The notes: generated by a model from the letters alone, not told the origin. Counted from the stretch's first letter, positions 1-12,260 are shown. The stretch: DNA of 64,000 bases from Osedax fenrisi (GCA_964019155.1 OZ025244.1:39991389-40055388), one strand, 5' to 3'. A program made the numbers and translations.

Positions 1-72
1 GGCAGCCATCGCCTGCGTTACCGCTACGTACAGTGCTACCACCAGTGTGAAGCGTAGTAAACCGGAAGTCAT
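1..72 (-). CDS. N-terminus of a probable secreted/membrane protein (partial, runs off left edge)
   Basis: Read on the minus strand, an ATG at 72-70 opens a frame that stays open to the window edge (24 codons). The peptide begins MTSGLLRFTLVVALYVAVTQ and continues AMAA. This is a textbook signal peptide: short polar start with one Arg, about 11 hydrophobic residues, then small residues (A-x-A) suiting signal peptidase. The segment is GC-richer than the AT-rich sequence just upstream. The mature protein lies outside the window, so its function cannot be stated. A chance ORF of this length is possible; the composition argues against it. Confidence 0.5.
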   Translation of the reverse strand, partial: MTSGLLRFTLVVALYVAVTQAMAA

Positions 73-553
73 CGTAACAAGTATACCTATACGCGGGGTA
101 GTAGTGTATTAATTATATTATTTATAGGTTACTTATATATAAATAGAATAGCATATTGAATTATTAATAACATTACAATTGTTTTATTAATTTGTTCCTA
201 AATGTCTTCCAGAGATTGGACAATGTATATATAGATTTATCTATATTTATACAATTTACCAAGCCAGTTCTGTATATTAACTCATTATGATAAAATATTA
301 AATGACTACCAGATTATACGTTCCCGTTTACTATTCTTCCGTAGTTATAACTGTAGTATACTACACTCAATATCAATATAGCCATTTGATAAATTACAAG
401 CATTCAGTAAAGTATTTAAAGTATTATATATTGAGCTATAAATGATTTGTTTGTGAAATGTAGGCCACCACGTAAATAACTATCTGTAGACACACGGGGT
501 ACGGAGTAAACGGGGATTATGTAAGAAATACAGTATGTTTTACCATTGGCATG

Positions 554-590
<37 letters not shown>

Positions 591-600
591 TCTATCTTTG
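73..600. other. AT-rich stretch upstream of the edge ORF
   Basis: No coding signal or known repeat was recognised apart from a short (AT)n run near 560-590. If the edge ORF is real, this holds its 5' UTR and promoter, but I see no convincing core promoter motif. Confidence 0.4.
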
Positions 601-895
601 GCAGTATCTTATGCCAACGATTACTGATGTCATTAAAGATAGAAGACTGCGACTAGCAGGTCATTGTATAAGACACAATGACGAAATAGCGCACAATCTA
701 ATATTATGGACGCCAAAGACCGGTAAAAGAAACAGAGGACGACAACCCAAAACATTTGTAGATATTCTAAAGAACGACTGTGACTGCGAAGAAGAAGACG
801 AAATACGTTCATTGATGATGGATCGTGCTGGATGGAAGAAAATGTCAAGATCTGGTCGAGCGAGAGCTCGACTAAAGTAAGTAAGTAAAGTAAGT
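600..895 (+). pseudogene. RTE/jockey-type LINE, C-terminal ORF2 fragment
   Basis: The frame 611-880 reads RRLRLAGHCIRHNDE, then NRGRQPKTFVDILKNDC, then an acidic stretch and SLMMDRAGWKK before a TAA. This is the familiar C-terminal tail of RTE-like endonuclease/reverse transcriptases (R-L-x-GH...RGR-x3-T-[FY]-V-D-x-L...D-R-x-x-W). Endonuclease and RT domains are missing, so it is a 5'-truncated insertion. The stop is followed by short GTAA repeats (878-895), like the tandem tails of RTE elements. The start is set by a flanking (AT)n run. Confidence 0.75.
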
Positions 896-1860
896 ATATA
901 TATATATATATATTTCAAATTAATACTAACACTAACATCAATTACAAAAAATAGAAAAAGTATATTAATTATTATGAAATATTAAATAAATCGCATCAAA
1001 ATATATGTTATTGAGATATAGATAAAAAGATAATAAATTAAAAAATATAAAAATATAAGAAAGATACAATATGGAAACAAATTATAATATTATATAAATA
1101 GGATGATTAAGAAAATGATCAAACAATGACCACTAGAATATCAATTAATAAGTATTATGGGAGAGAACGGAGTATACTATAGTGGCCGATAATTTATATA
1201 CCTCAGCATACTTCTAATATATCGATATCTAATATATCACCTAAATACTGAATTTTAAGATCTTATTTTTTTTTGAATTACCTATAAATCATATAGGTTT
1301 AGAATACTGTGATTTCACTTTTATATATTACTTAATATTATTAATGATTTATTAAAAAATGCATTCAAAAGCATTACAATAAGGCAAGTCCGGGGTAGTG
1401 GCCGACAGTATCAGAATATGCAATAGGTGTCTCGTAATGTATTCGGTTTATATTTTGTTAATTATATAATATTAAATAATTATATTTATGATGCATACGC
1501 AACTTATTCGATTCAATGATTTAAGTATATACAGACACACTCACACACATACATAAGTATAAATATATATAATCATGTTTTTGTTAAAATTTGACAAAAA
1601 GTGATTATGTGTAAATTAGAGTAATTAATTAATTATTTTAAAAAAAAATTTACTTTATATTATATACATTTTGATCATCTAAATATTGTATGTATAATTT
1701 TGTATCCTAGTTAGCACCATTTAAGCGTTAATTAAAACGACCACTACTCCGTTCTCGGCTACTACGTATTTAATATAAATGAGATACCTATGTAGGTGTG
1801 TTAGGTTGTAGGTTTTATAGTTTATTATTGTTATGGCCTACTAAAATAATATAGGTTTTA

Positions 1861-1907
<47 letters not shown>

Positions 1908-2709
1908 TTATCTATGAATATATATATGTGCAACCTTTACGTAAACGAATGTAATTATTTTATTATCCTAATAATAAACAAAATATTAAATTGATAAATT
2001 TTAGAATAATATAAATATTTACAATTCGTTACAATAATAATCTTATTTATTATATGATTGTATTTCCGTTTGTAAATAAAAATTAAATAAATTAATGTTA
2101 ATCATATTTTTATTTTTATATACATAATTATAATATTTATATACTTTAATTGATTGATTTGTTATTTATAGTAAATATGTAATCGTATGTATACATTGTT
2201 ATATATAAAGCCTATAAGGGTATAAAGTTGACATATTAGCTAACGATGATACAAGTTATTTAAATAAACAAAAAATAGCGAGGACGTAAATATTATGATA
2301 AATATAGATGAACCAATCAGCGATGATAAAAATGGGCCAAAGTACACATAATAATAATGCTCGTAAGAGAAATATGAACACAATTCATTTAAGGAGTTAT
2401 ATAACTATGTAGCTATATATATATATATATATAACCTATAGCTATGGTATGATTTTCAAAATATATAGACAAGCCAAGAAGGATATTGGAATTGAATAAG
2501 TGTATTGTATTTTCTATAAATAAACTATAAGTAGGAATAATAAACTTTTAAACTACGACAACAAATGTTACTATTTTTATTTTCCTTGAGGAATAGCCAG
2601 AGGAATAGGCCCTTAACAGTTATTTATAATATATATATAATTCTGTGACTTCTCGAGGGGTCCATTTCTATCCGTTATATGATGATGATGATGGTTTATT
2701 ATATACTAC

Positions 2710-2753
<44 letters not shown>

Positions 2754-2950
2754 GCGAGCGCTATTCTCGAATGTGTTTTAAGTAAACTATAGTATGTTAC
2801 TTATATATAATAATAATAATAATAATAACTAGTGCGTAGTTAATAGCATAACAATAAAAAGGATATATACAGCATATTCTCTCGGTAAAAAGAATACAAT
2901 TTAATAAAATAAAAACGAAAATAAAATGTGTTATAAATTATAATATATAA
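896..2950. other. AT-rich non-coding sequence with (AT)n runs
   Basis: No genes seen. (AT)n runs lie at about 1865-1902 and 2714-2750. A phrase near 2640-2690 (GACTTCTCGAGGGGTCCATT) recurs with changes near 59955, so part of this is another dispersed repeat of unknown type. Confidence 0.4.
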
Positions 2951-2964
2951 GTTAAATAAACATA

Positions 2965-3835
2965 TTACGTAATGTAATTTTTAAGTATATCGCTTCTTCG
3001 ATATATGGTTGATTTCCGTATATCGTCTAGAAGATTATTCCACGTAGATGCAGCCATATAGCCTACCGAAAAGCCCTTCCGCCATGTTGTTTTCTGTTGA
3101 TGGTAGGTAGCGTCAGTAACTTAGAGAAAGAGTTTCTTAGTTGTCGTATACATTTTTTTAGATCTAGTAGGTCAGTTAAGTATGTTAGAGTATTTTTGTT
3201 AGAACAGTATGTATTAATTTAGTAAGTCGTGTCTTAATTCGTAAGTCAATTGTTAAAATATTTAGAGAAGACATTAACGATGAAATAGAACATCTATCAA
3301 ATTTCCTTTTATTAAAAATAAGTCGAGTAGTAGATTTTATAATTCGGTCTAGTTGTAATAGTTGTAGTTTAGTTGAGTTAGTGAGTAAAGTAGAGCAGTA
3401 GTCAAGTCTGGAAAAAATTAAAGCACTCGCTAATAGGTAGACTGTTTTAGATGGTAGAGATTTTCGTATTTTGCATAGTTGAATAAGGTGAGTAGCCGCT
3501 GATTTAGCTATAGCTATATAATATACTGAATTAATATGTGTAGTCATAGTTAAGTCATTTGTTAGAGTTACTCCTACATATTTTATTGAGTATTGTGGAG
3601 ATATTATAGTGTCATCTAAATATATCGTGGGAAAGTGAGATAATTTATTAGAAATGTTTAACAGTGTTGTTTTATTTGAGTTAAGAAATAAGTAATTAGT
3701 TGTCATCCAATTGCGTAAATCAATGATACAATTATTTAAACGGGAATTATTTATTAGTGACATAATAATAATATCATCAGCATATAAATTATATATGATT
3801 TCAGGGTAATTTAGAAATATTCTAGATATTGGAGT
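2965..3835 (-). pseudogene. CR1/L2-type LINE, 3' half of the reverse transcriptase ORF
   Basis: On the minus strand the frame enters from about 3835 with NLYADDIIIM, the RT catalytic YADD box, followed by LNNCIIDLRNWMTTNYLFLN and the finger/thumb pattern SIKYVGVTLTNDLTM...SALIFSRLDYCSTLL, typical of CR1/L2 elements (LGV-x-L-D...F-x-x-SRLDYC). The intact stretch is 3185-3800. After a stop and frameshifts the C-terminal motif reappears as GYMAASTWNNLLDDIRKSTI, ending at the stop 2965-2967. The 5' part is absent, replaced by a long (AT)n tract. It is a dead, truncated copy. Confidence 0.85.
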
Positions 3836-3859
3836 GATATATATATATATATGCTATAG

Positions 3860-3969
<110 letters not shown>

Positions 3970-4151
3970 GTGATTCAATGAATAAATATTATATTATTAA
4001 TACGCGATATTCATTTATTGTTATTGTTTATCCTACCTTAGTATAAATAAAATAAGCTTACTTTTATACGCCGTAAATAACTTTTAAATCAATATACTAT
4101 TTAGTCTATATAGGTCTAGGTCTATATAGGTTTATTTTACCTACATAGATT

Positions 4152-4600
4152 TGTCTAATGGAAAATATATCACTCACGCGAAATCGTGTAATTCGATTTT
4201 ATATAAAAAACAACAGCGCCGCCTACATAGGGTCAGTTTTAGGAACTATGTGTTGTTTATAATTTAAATTCATATAACACTATACACTTTTAAAATGTAA
4301 AATAGTATGATTTAAATTATTATTTATATGATGAAAACTAAGTATTCATAACTAATATATAATAAAGATTTATATGTTGGTTTAAAATTGTATACATACT
4401 ATGTATCGGGTAAAAGCTAATGTATATTGCATATAATTTAATAGAGCATTGATACATTTTTTGTATAGAAACCGCGTTTAACCTTTATCTATTTCAGTGA
4501 TTCTATACTACTGCTAGCAGCGGGCGCCTGCATATTAAGGGCCACATTGCATAGCTAGGGATTTCTACACTAGAGTGTTATAACTTTGCTTTGCAACCTT
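4152..4600. mobile_element. MITE family B (CAAAGATTTT ends), copy 1
   Basis: Shares with copies at 14432-14885 and 58627-59375 the inner phrase CGCGAAATCGTGTAATTCGA, then GCGCC..CCTACATAGGGTCAG, and ends near AGTGTTATAACTTTGCTTTG. The left terminal repeat is degraded. The insertion is absent from the mirrored position in the right inverted-repeat arm, so it arrived after that duplication. Confidence 0.7.
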
Positions 4601-5204
4601 TTTTCTATATATATTATGTATTACAACAGATTACCTATATCGCCAATTATACATGGCTATTATAAGAGTATACTATAGTATATTTCATAACTATAAAACT
4701 GTAGAAACCCCTTGCCTTCTTTTAAGATTTCAACGATGGGCCAAATTACAAAAACAAATGCATATCTACATACTTCTGGTAGTTTTAGTATACTATAATA
4801 TAGATTCGTGTAGTTGTCGGTAATTAGTGCTTACTAATTATACTATATCAACCACATATAGGCCGACTAGATACTATACGATACAAGCAATATATATAAT
4901 AATATGGAGAAGAAGTGAACGTAGTAGATTTATTGAAATAAAGCATTCGTTTCATCTTCTTCTCAGCATCCTATATCGGTATTCGTCCAGGTTCTGTATG
5001 GTTAACTAAATAGAAGTTATGGCTAAGCATATATTATATCATATCATATATATTGTACCCCATAATATGACAACATTTGATAAATAATATTATTTATTTA
5101 AGAAAAACAATAAATCAACACGCACACTAAACACACCAACGCCACCAACAATGCCAACAATGACTCAAACAACGAGTCAAACTTTTCCCCAATCTTCCCC
5201 CATT

Positions 5205-5372
5205 GTGACATGGAAGCGGAGATACTCGAGCACTGGCTCCAGGATTGCCCGGCGACGGCCGTGAAACGTATACGTGTGTTTGGGAGGGGGGCAGCACCCC
5301 AACTATCAGTCTTGGTCACTTCACCCAAGACTGTCCTAGCGTTTGCACACGGGCTCTGGCCCGGTGTGAATG
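5205..5372 (+). pseudogene. I-clade-type LINE, extreme C-terminus
   Basis: Reads EAEILEHWLQDCPATAVK, then SVLVTSPKTVLAFAHGLWPG and VNA before a TGA at about 5370. This matches the terminal Cys/His knuckle and tail of the LINE at 62310-64000 (TLEHWLQECPA ... EAVIAFAHGH). Right after the stop comes an AAC-rich tail (5378-5430), as in I-type elements. It is a 5'-truncated insertion of under 200 coding bases. Confidence 0.75.
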
Positions 5373-5462
5373 CCTGACGACAACAACGATAACAACAACG
5401 ATAACAACAACAACAACAACAACAAAAACGACTAACGATATATCGATAATAAACTAACGCGT

Positions 5463-5618
5463 TTAGAATAATTGTGAAGACGCAGGATATAAATTACCCG
5501 GAACATGTTCGTACTTTGCGCGGCCTACTTTCATATTATCGGCAGCGATGTGCACCCCCATTACTAGTACCATCAGTACTGAGATTATGCCTAGCATCAA
5601 TAGCATTAAGTATTCCAT
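5463..5618 (-). CDS. Small single-pass membrane peptide, copy A (51 aa)
   Basis: Minus-strand ORF starting at ATG 5618-5616: MEYLMLLMLGIISVLMVLVM then GVHIAADNMKVGRAKYEHVP and a short tail ending SSQLF. A hydrophobic segment (residues 4-25) is followed by a basic/polar tail, so a type III-like single-pass micropeptide is likely. An upstream in-frame ATG would add about 11 residues (MTYFISSSPLD). The ORF has an exact-length partner at 10324-10479 in the opposite arm of the inverted repeat. The first 29 codons differ at only 3 bases, while flanks differ far more and contain indels. No known family recognised. Confidence 0.5.
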   Translation of the reverse strand: MEYLMLLMLGIISVLMVLVMGVHIAADNMKVGRAKYEHVPGNLYPASSQLF

Positions 5619-5661
5619 ATCTAGCGGGGATGACGAGATAAAATATGTCATTAGAATTATT

Positions 5662-5663
<2 letters not shown>

Positions 5664-5712
<49 letters not shown>
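5664..5712. repeat. (AT)n microsatellite
   Basis: Runs just upstream (minus sense) of the copy A membrane peptide ORF. The ORF track extension through it is an artefact. Confidence 0.9.
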
Positions 5713-5716
<4 letters not shown>

Positions 5717-6394
5717 TACATATATAGAATATGATATAAAATATTAATAATATACTTAAATTATATGTAACCGTGTCGCTATATTCCAACTAAATTATGA
5801 TATAGTGATTCATATGTTTATTCGTTATTTATTTGTAAATATATATATAGATCTGAAATATGTAAATAAAGAAATGTTAATATATATATATATATATTTA
5901 TATGTGACAAATGAATGATATACCGTCACCATAACCCCGATATTAGTGCTGGTATAAACACCGTGAATGTTACTATAATTCATGAGATGTATAGTTACAT
6001 TATTACTTGTATCCTCGTATATATATATATAAGGATCCTTATATGGTCATTATAAATAGCACACATATAGGTCCGAAATATATGATTCAGAGGTATGCAT
6101 GTTTATTGAACATTACAACGGTCTCATGATCATTAATACATAGTAGATAACACGTAGGCATCTATCTATGGTTTGTAATTATACATTTTATAGTGAAATT
6201 TGAATTATGCGATTCTATAAAGATGAAAATTATCATATTTTTTAATAAAGAATTATGAGGTAAAATATGAAGGAATGGTATATGGACAATAACTCCGTTA
6301 GCGGATTTTGTAATTATGATATTTTTGTTAAGTATAAATTAAGGTAAATAGGAAATGCAATTAAAATCAATTATACATATACACTATTAATTAG

Positions 6395-6550
6395 CTATTC
6401 ATTACGGGCTGAGTTTTTCTTTGGAGGAATATATATTATTGAATATCGTCGGCATATAAATAATAACGGGGTGTTTACTATTAATAGATATGCAATGATA
6501 GTGATTGCATGTAAATAGAAGATAATAGAAAACTAATTGATTCTTGGTGG
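6395..6550 (-). other. Possible reverse-transcriptase relic (YADDI) in left arm
   Basis: On the minus strand a short frame reads RYYLYADDIQ then stops. The same motif is preserved at 9230-9265 on the plus strand in the other arm. YADD is the RT active-site box, but no further RT motifs surround it in frame, so this may be coincidence or a badly decayed LINE. Confidence 0.3.
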
Positions 6551-6649
6551 AAAACCGAATGGTAAGAAGTGGAATATTTATTTTTTATGTTGGTAATTAC
6601 CTATAATTACCTACCCCATGTCTTAAGACATTCATATCGATAGGGTGTA

Positions 6650-6740
6650 CACTATACAGTGTACACTGTACACTGTACACTGTACACTGTACAGTGTACA
6701 TTGTACAATGTATAGTGTATAATGTATACTATAGTGTATA
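6650..6740. repeat. GTACACT/AGTGTAC palindromic minisatellite
   Basis: Alternating TACACTG and CAGTGTA units, each self-complementary to its neighbours, giving a string of short palindromes. A similar patch lies at 39775-39845. Confidence 0.8.
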
Positions 6741-6929
6741 GTATACAGTAGTATATACAATGTACACTTGTATATAATATCATGGTGGGTATCTATGCAG
6801 AGTTCTATCGCGATTATATAGGTGCACAATAATGTAATATATATTTACCGTATTTCTGAATAATAAAACTGAATAATTATTTTAAAAATAAATTATTTTG
6901 TAATTAAAATATAACTAAATTATTAGAGG

Positions 6930-7567
6930 AGGAATCAGAGGAACATACAGACTTTAGGATAAATCGAAGCACCATCGAACACATTATAAACTGTAGAATA
7001 CTAATGGAGTAACACATTGATCAACAAAGGCTCTATCACAATTTCATCGACTTTAAAAAATATTTTGATAGAGTATGGCATGATGTTCTATGGCATATCA
7101 TGACGACAATGGATATTCACATTGAACTGGTCAAATAAAATCACTATATAATTCTACAACTAGTTCAATTCTATTGGACAACCAAATTGGTCTTCTATTT
7201 CCAATAACATTATATGTAAGACAAGTTTGCCATTATCTCTAGATTTATTCAATATATTTATAGAGCTAATAATGCTGGACACGATAGAAAACCATCAGTC
7301 CACAATATTAATAGGAGGTAGAATACATTTCCAACCTACGATTCACTTATAATGTAGATCTTCTAGTTGGCTCTGAAAGTGAAGGTGTGACTAGGCGCGT
7401 GACCTATAAGCGTTAACGTTAACGGACTCTTTAGACAAAATATGGAATGGAAATAAGTCATGAAAAGAGTAAAATACTCATAAATGGTGATGGATATGGA
7501 CCAAATATCACCTTATATGTAGAGCAGTTCGATACTGATAAAACCGTAAAATATCCAAATTATACCA
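6930..7567 (+). pseudogene. RTE-type LINE reverse transcriptase relic
   Basis: Frame-shifted remains read NRSTIEHIINCRILMEQ, then LYHNFIDFKKYFDRVWHDVL (RT motif with FIDFKKAFDRVWH), then SSILLDNQIG, DLFNIFIELIMLDTIE, a degraded catalytic box before VDLLVGSESE, and YGMEISHEKSKILINGDG. This order matches RTE/BovB-like RTs. Stops and shifts are frequent. It sits in the spacer between the two arms of the large inverted repeat. Confidence 0.8.
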
Positions 7568-7854
7568 TATATATATATATATATCTACAGAACTACAACG
7601 TATGACGTCCCAGGAATCATCTCACCGGTAAAGAAGCCTACCGCATGAGTATCCGGCATAACATACGAACGGAAAAAGTCAGGCGATATTAGGATATACC
7701 TCGACACCAAATACCTCAACAAGGCAATACGTCTTTCCCATTAGACTACACGCATACTCGATGATATTACCATCTATCGTGCGGTACAAATATATTTTCT
7801 ATAACAATTTTCTTTGCCATTATACTATCTGTATAGGGATACTTCCTGTATTAA

Positions 7855-8600
7855 GATAACTTCCTTATTAGGTTGTGTTTTAAGTTTGAGTTTGGTTTGG
7901 TTTGGGTTTCCGTATTACGATACTCTCTATATTAGGATACCTTATGTATTAGGATACTATCTATATTAGGATACCTTCTGTATTAGGATACTATATGTAT
8001 TAGAAATTTTAAACCCAATACTTAACCTAATAAGGAAGTATCCTAATACAGAAGTATTCTAATACAGAAGTATCCTAATATAAATAGTATCCTAATACTG
8101 ATAATATCATAATACGGAAACCCAAACCAAACATAAACCCAAACCCAAACACAAATACAAACACAAACCAAACCCAAACACAAACCCAAACACAAACTCA
8201 AACCCAAACCCAAACCAAACCAAACCCAAATCAAACCCAAACCCAAATAAAACTCAAACTTAAAACACAATCTAGTAAGGAAGTTATCCTAATACAGTAA
8301 TATATCCTTATACAGATAGTATTTTAATATAGAAGGAATCCTTATACATATAGTATCCTTATACATATAGTATCCTAATATATATAGTATCCTAATACAG
8401 ATAGTATCCTAATACGGAAACCCAAACCTAACCCAAACCAAAACCCAAACCTAAACCCAAACCAAAACCCAAACACTAACCAAACCCAAACTAAACTCAA
8501 ATTTAAAACACAACCTAATAAGGAAGGTATCCTAATACAGAAGGTATCCTAATACAGGAGGTATCCTAATACAGATATTATCCTAATACGGAAAGTATAA
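7855..8600. repeat. ~245-bp satellite with one inverted unit
   Basis: Two tandem units (about 8029-8270 and 8271-8516) plus a partial third. Each runs: CCTAATAAGGAAG, a set of ATCCTAATACAG decamers, CGGAAACCCAAACC with CCAAAC hexamers, then CTCAAACTTAAAACACAA. At 7855-7920 the same unit runs in reverse complement, so the array contains a palindromic junction near 7.98-8.03 kb. It forms the centre of the large inverted repeat. The CCAAAC-rich strand is strongly purine/pyrimidine biased. ORF 8043-8270 is an artefact. Confidence 0.85.
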
Positions 8601-8739
8601 TTTATAATTAAATGGTAACCGTATACAATGTACGGTATTGTATACTATGTATATGATATATTGCTAATTTTTAAAATGTTATATTATTATTAGTTTATTA
8701 ATAGCGTATCAATTAACAATTATATTTATTAAATTAAAG

Positions 8740-11700
8740 AATATAAATATTATAATATTCAAAACATTATTTAGTTTTTAAATAATAATACAGTTTTAGT
8801 ATCCAGAAATACGGTAAATATATATTATATTATTGTATATATATACCTTGATAGATTGGTCCCTTAGCTTGGGTGTTCGTGGGGCGCGTCATGTTCAAAA
8901 CACATATTCTCACAATTCCTTTCTCTTGTGTACCATCAGTTGAGTTTGCGGCCAGCTTGCGATATTCTATTTATGATATCATGATGATGCATCATTATAT
9001 ATATATATATAATATTCGCAATATATCGCTACTATATATAGGATATTCTATAGGATACTCTAGAGAATTCTGATTGTGTGTATACGTATCGATCCTATAA
9101 CCCGAATAACAAATAAAATCTTCCACTCCTTGGCTCTTATCTTCCGGTTCCTACCCGAAGATCAATTAGTTTTCTATTATCTTCTATTTACATGTAATCA
9201 CTATCATTGCATATCAATGAATAGTAAAAACCCCGTTATTATTTATATGCAGATGATATTCAATAATATCTGTTCCTCCAATGAAAAACTCAGCCCGTAA
9301 TAAATATCCAATTAATAGTTTACATGTATAATTGATTTCTTTCAAATTATATATCTCCGAACTCTTTCTATGTTATTGTATTAAATATATCCCTACCACT
9401 TTACTATTGACTTCAATTTATACTTAACATAAACATCATAATTACCACATCTTCATATCGGAGTTATTTTATACCAGTACTTCATCTTTTACCTCATATG
9501 TCTTTATTATAAAATTAGATAATTGTAATCTTTATAGAATCGCATAATTCAAATTTCACTATCAAATGTATAATTACAAACCATAGATAGAAGCCTACGT
9601 GTTATCTACTATGTATAATGATCATAAGTCCGTGGTAATGTTCAATAAACATGCATATATGCCCTATAGGTACTATATATACCTATATAGATACTTCTAA
9701 ATCGTATATTTCGGACCTATATGTGTACTATTTATAATGACCATATAAGAAGCCACGATATCATACCGATCTCACCTAGTGGTTTCCATTTAATGAATGA
9801 TATATGATTAATTCATACAAGTATATGTAAATATATCTTCTATACTACATACTTCATCAACCACATACCTACCAGTTCTTTCATGACATATTTTCGCCAT
9901 AGTAACACTCATGTTATTGTCCATAAATAAATAACTCTTTTACTTAGAAAAGCAGACCCCAACTTATGAAACTGTCTACATCCATCAACTATACTCATAA
10001 GATCAGTTATTTTATTTAATTGCACATTTCTTAATCTTATATTCGGAGAGAACTTTTTAGTTAGAACTAACTATAACAGTGTTTATACCAGCACTAATAG
10101 CTGGGTTGTGGTGACGGCGTGTCCTTTATATATGTCACATATATATATAAATAAATAATACACATATGAATCACTATATCATAATGTAAATCGTATAATA
10201 GAGTGACACGGTTACATATAACCATAGTATATTATTAATATTATTATACCATAAATGTTGTGTATGCTATATATATATATAATACTTCTAATGACATATT
10301 TTATCTCGTCATCCCCGCTAGACATGGAATACTTAATGCTATTGATGCTAGGCATAATCTCAGTACTGATGGTGATAATAATGGGGGTGCACATCGCTGC
10401 CGATAATATGATAGTTGGTCATGCAAAGTACGAAAAGGCTCCTGATACTATTAATCCGTTAAATTCACAAGGATTCTAAACGCGTTAGTTTATTATCGAT
10501 ATATCGTCAGTCGTCGTTGTTGTTGTTGTTGAGGTTGTTGTTGTTGTTGTTGGATAAAACCAAAGACGTTATATATTTATACAATATAGTTATACAACGG
10601 CTTCGCCCCTAAGATGTCTATGGATAAAATAAATATATATAATTTAAAAAATATTAATACTTAGGTAATATTTACTTCTAGGGTTATGAACCCGAAATAT
10701 ATTAACACAGATATTAGAACTAATATTAATATAATTGACATGTAGGTATTGGTCAATGCAACCCATAGAGCTATAGAGAAACTGCCTCTCTAGTTATATC
10801 AAAGGGCTTTGGTTATATCATAGAACTAGAGAGAAATTTATCTCTAGCTTTATGAGTTATAAGATGCAACTATAGACTTAGAATTGGGTTGACTGCTATT
10901 AGTATAATTATGCAATGTCTTTTTTTTCACCATTTGAACAATCTGCATGCACAGAGAATTCATTGAATTAAATATTTAATTCAAATATAATTCAGTGATA
11001 TTTTTTATAATTTGTCAATTGATATGAAAAATATGTAAATATAAATCGTAAATATATAATTATAATATACATTTTATTAGAATGTGTCATATATTAAATT
11101 ACTTATATATTAATCTAAAATTGTGTAAACTCCATTTTATATAAATAAGTTAATTAATTAGTAAATTGATATTTAATCATTAGGAAAAATGAAAATATTA
11201 TTTTTAAATATTTAAAATAAATATTATATAACTTTAATTTTTACTAGGTTTGGTATACTTATTATATAATATTATATGATAGGTGTATTTACTTGTATAA
11301 TTTTAACCATTTGGCTTATTATAATATAGGCTATAATATATACCTACTTTTCATACTTAATATATTTAATATACTTAACATACTTTATAAAGCAATTGTT
11401 AGTCATTATAGTAATATAAGTGAACTTGAATTTGAATTGAAAATATGATGTACATATACAAACATTACAAACACAAAGGCGGATTGTTATTAAAATTAGT
11501 TAAAAAACATTATCTCCAATAGCAGTCTACCTAGTTCTAATAATTATGGTTGTTGGAGATGTGTTTAGTGTTTTTATCTTATTGTTGTTGTTAATATAAT
11601 TAATATTATTTATCATATTTTGGTACAATATGATGTAGGGTATGATATAATATATACTACTATATAAAGGGTATGATATAATAAATGCTTAGCGATAACT

Positions 11701-11965
11701 TCTATATCGATACACACACACAGAACCTGGATGAATAGCGATGTAGGAGGCTGAGAAGATGAAACGAATGCTTTATTTCAATAAATCTACTACGTGTTCA
11801 CTTCTTCTCCATATTATTATATCTATTGCTTGTATCGTATAGTATCTAGTCGGCCTATGTGTGTGGTTGATATAGTATAATTAGTAAGCACTACTTACAG
11901 ACAACTACACGAATCTATAGGCATATAAGCTTATTATTAGTTGCATATAACTAAAACCACCCTTA

Positions 11966-12010
<45 letters not shown>

Positions 12011-12260
12011 TTACCTATAGATGAATTTGTTTTTATGTTTTGACCAATAGTTGAAATATTAAAGACGGCAATAGGTTTCTACAGTTTTCGTAGTTATGAT
12101 ATGCCTTATGATAGACCCTATATACTACTCTTACATGAATATTATAAATATTGTAATAATTGTAATAATTATAATTGTAATAATCAATATATATATATAT
12201 ATAAATATAGTGTATTGTTTTAAAAGTTGTTTACGGTGTATACACGAGTAAGTATACGTT
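8740..12260 (-). repeat. Right arm of the large inverted repeat
   Basis: Mirror of 4030-6900 (see there). It carries about 1 kb at 10560-11560 with no partner on the left and about 270 bases at 8860-9130 that differ from the left arm. I recognise nothing in the 10560-11560 insert beyond AT-rich sequence. Confidence 0.8.
10324..10479 (+). CDS. Small single-pass membrane peptide, copy B (51 aa)
   Basis: Starts at ATG 10324 and reads MEYLMLLMLGIISVLMVIIM, then GVHIAADNMIVGHAKYEKAP, ending NSQGF with TAA. Same length as copy A, with no indels across 51 codons. The hydrophobic segment is nearly invariant; the C-terminal 20 codons have changed a lot but never shifted frame. This pattern suggests coding constraint on the membrane segment. 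Following the stop, both copies share AAACGCGTTAGTTTATTATC and a GTT-rich tract (10515-10550). Unknown function. Confidence 0.5.
   Translation: MEYLMLLMLGIISVLMVIIMGVHIAADNMIVGHAKYEKAPDTINPLNSQGF

Larger units (their letters stand above)
4030..6900 (+). repeat. Left arm of a large diverged inverted repeat
   Basis: Blocks here reappear as reverse complement at 8740-12260 in mirrored order: 4040-4100 with 12200-12250, 4680-5030 with 11690-12120, 5030-5130 with 11560-11690, 5440-6260 with 9520-10510, 6395-6550 with 9150-9310, 6835-6900 with 8740-8845. Identity by eye is roughly 75-90% with many indels, so the duplication is old. This arm also carries insertions missing from the other (a MITE at 4152-4600, an I-type LINE fragment at 5205-5372). 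Confidence 0.8.
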
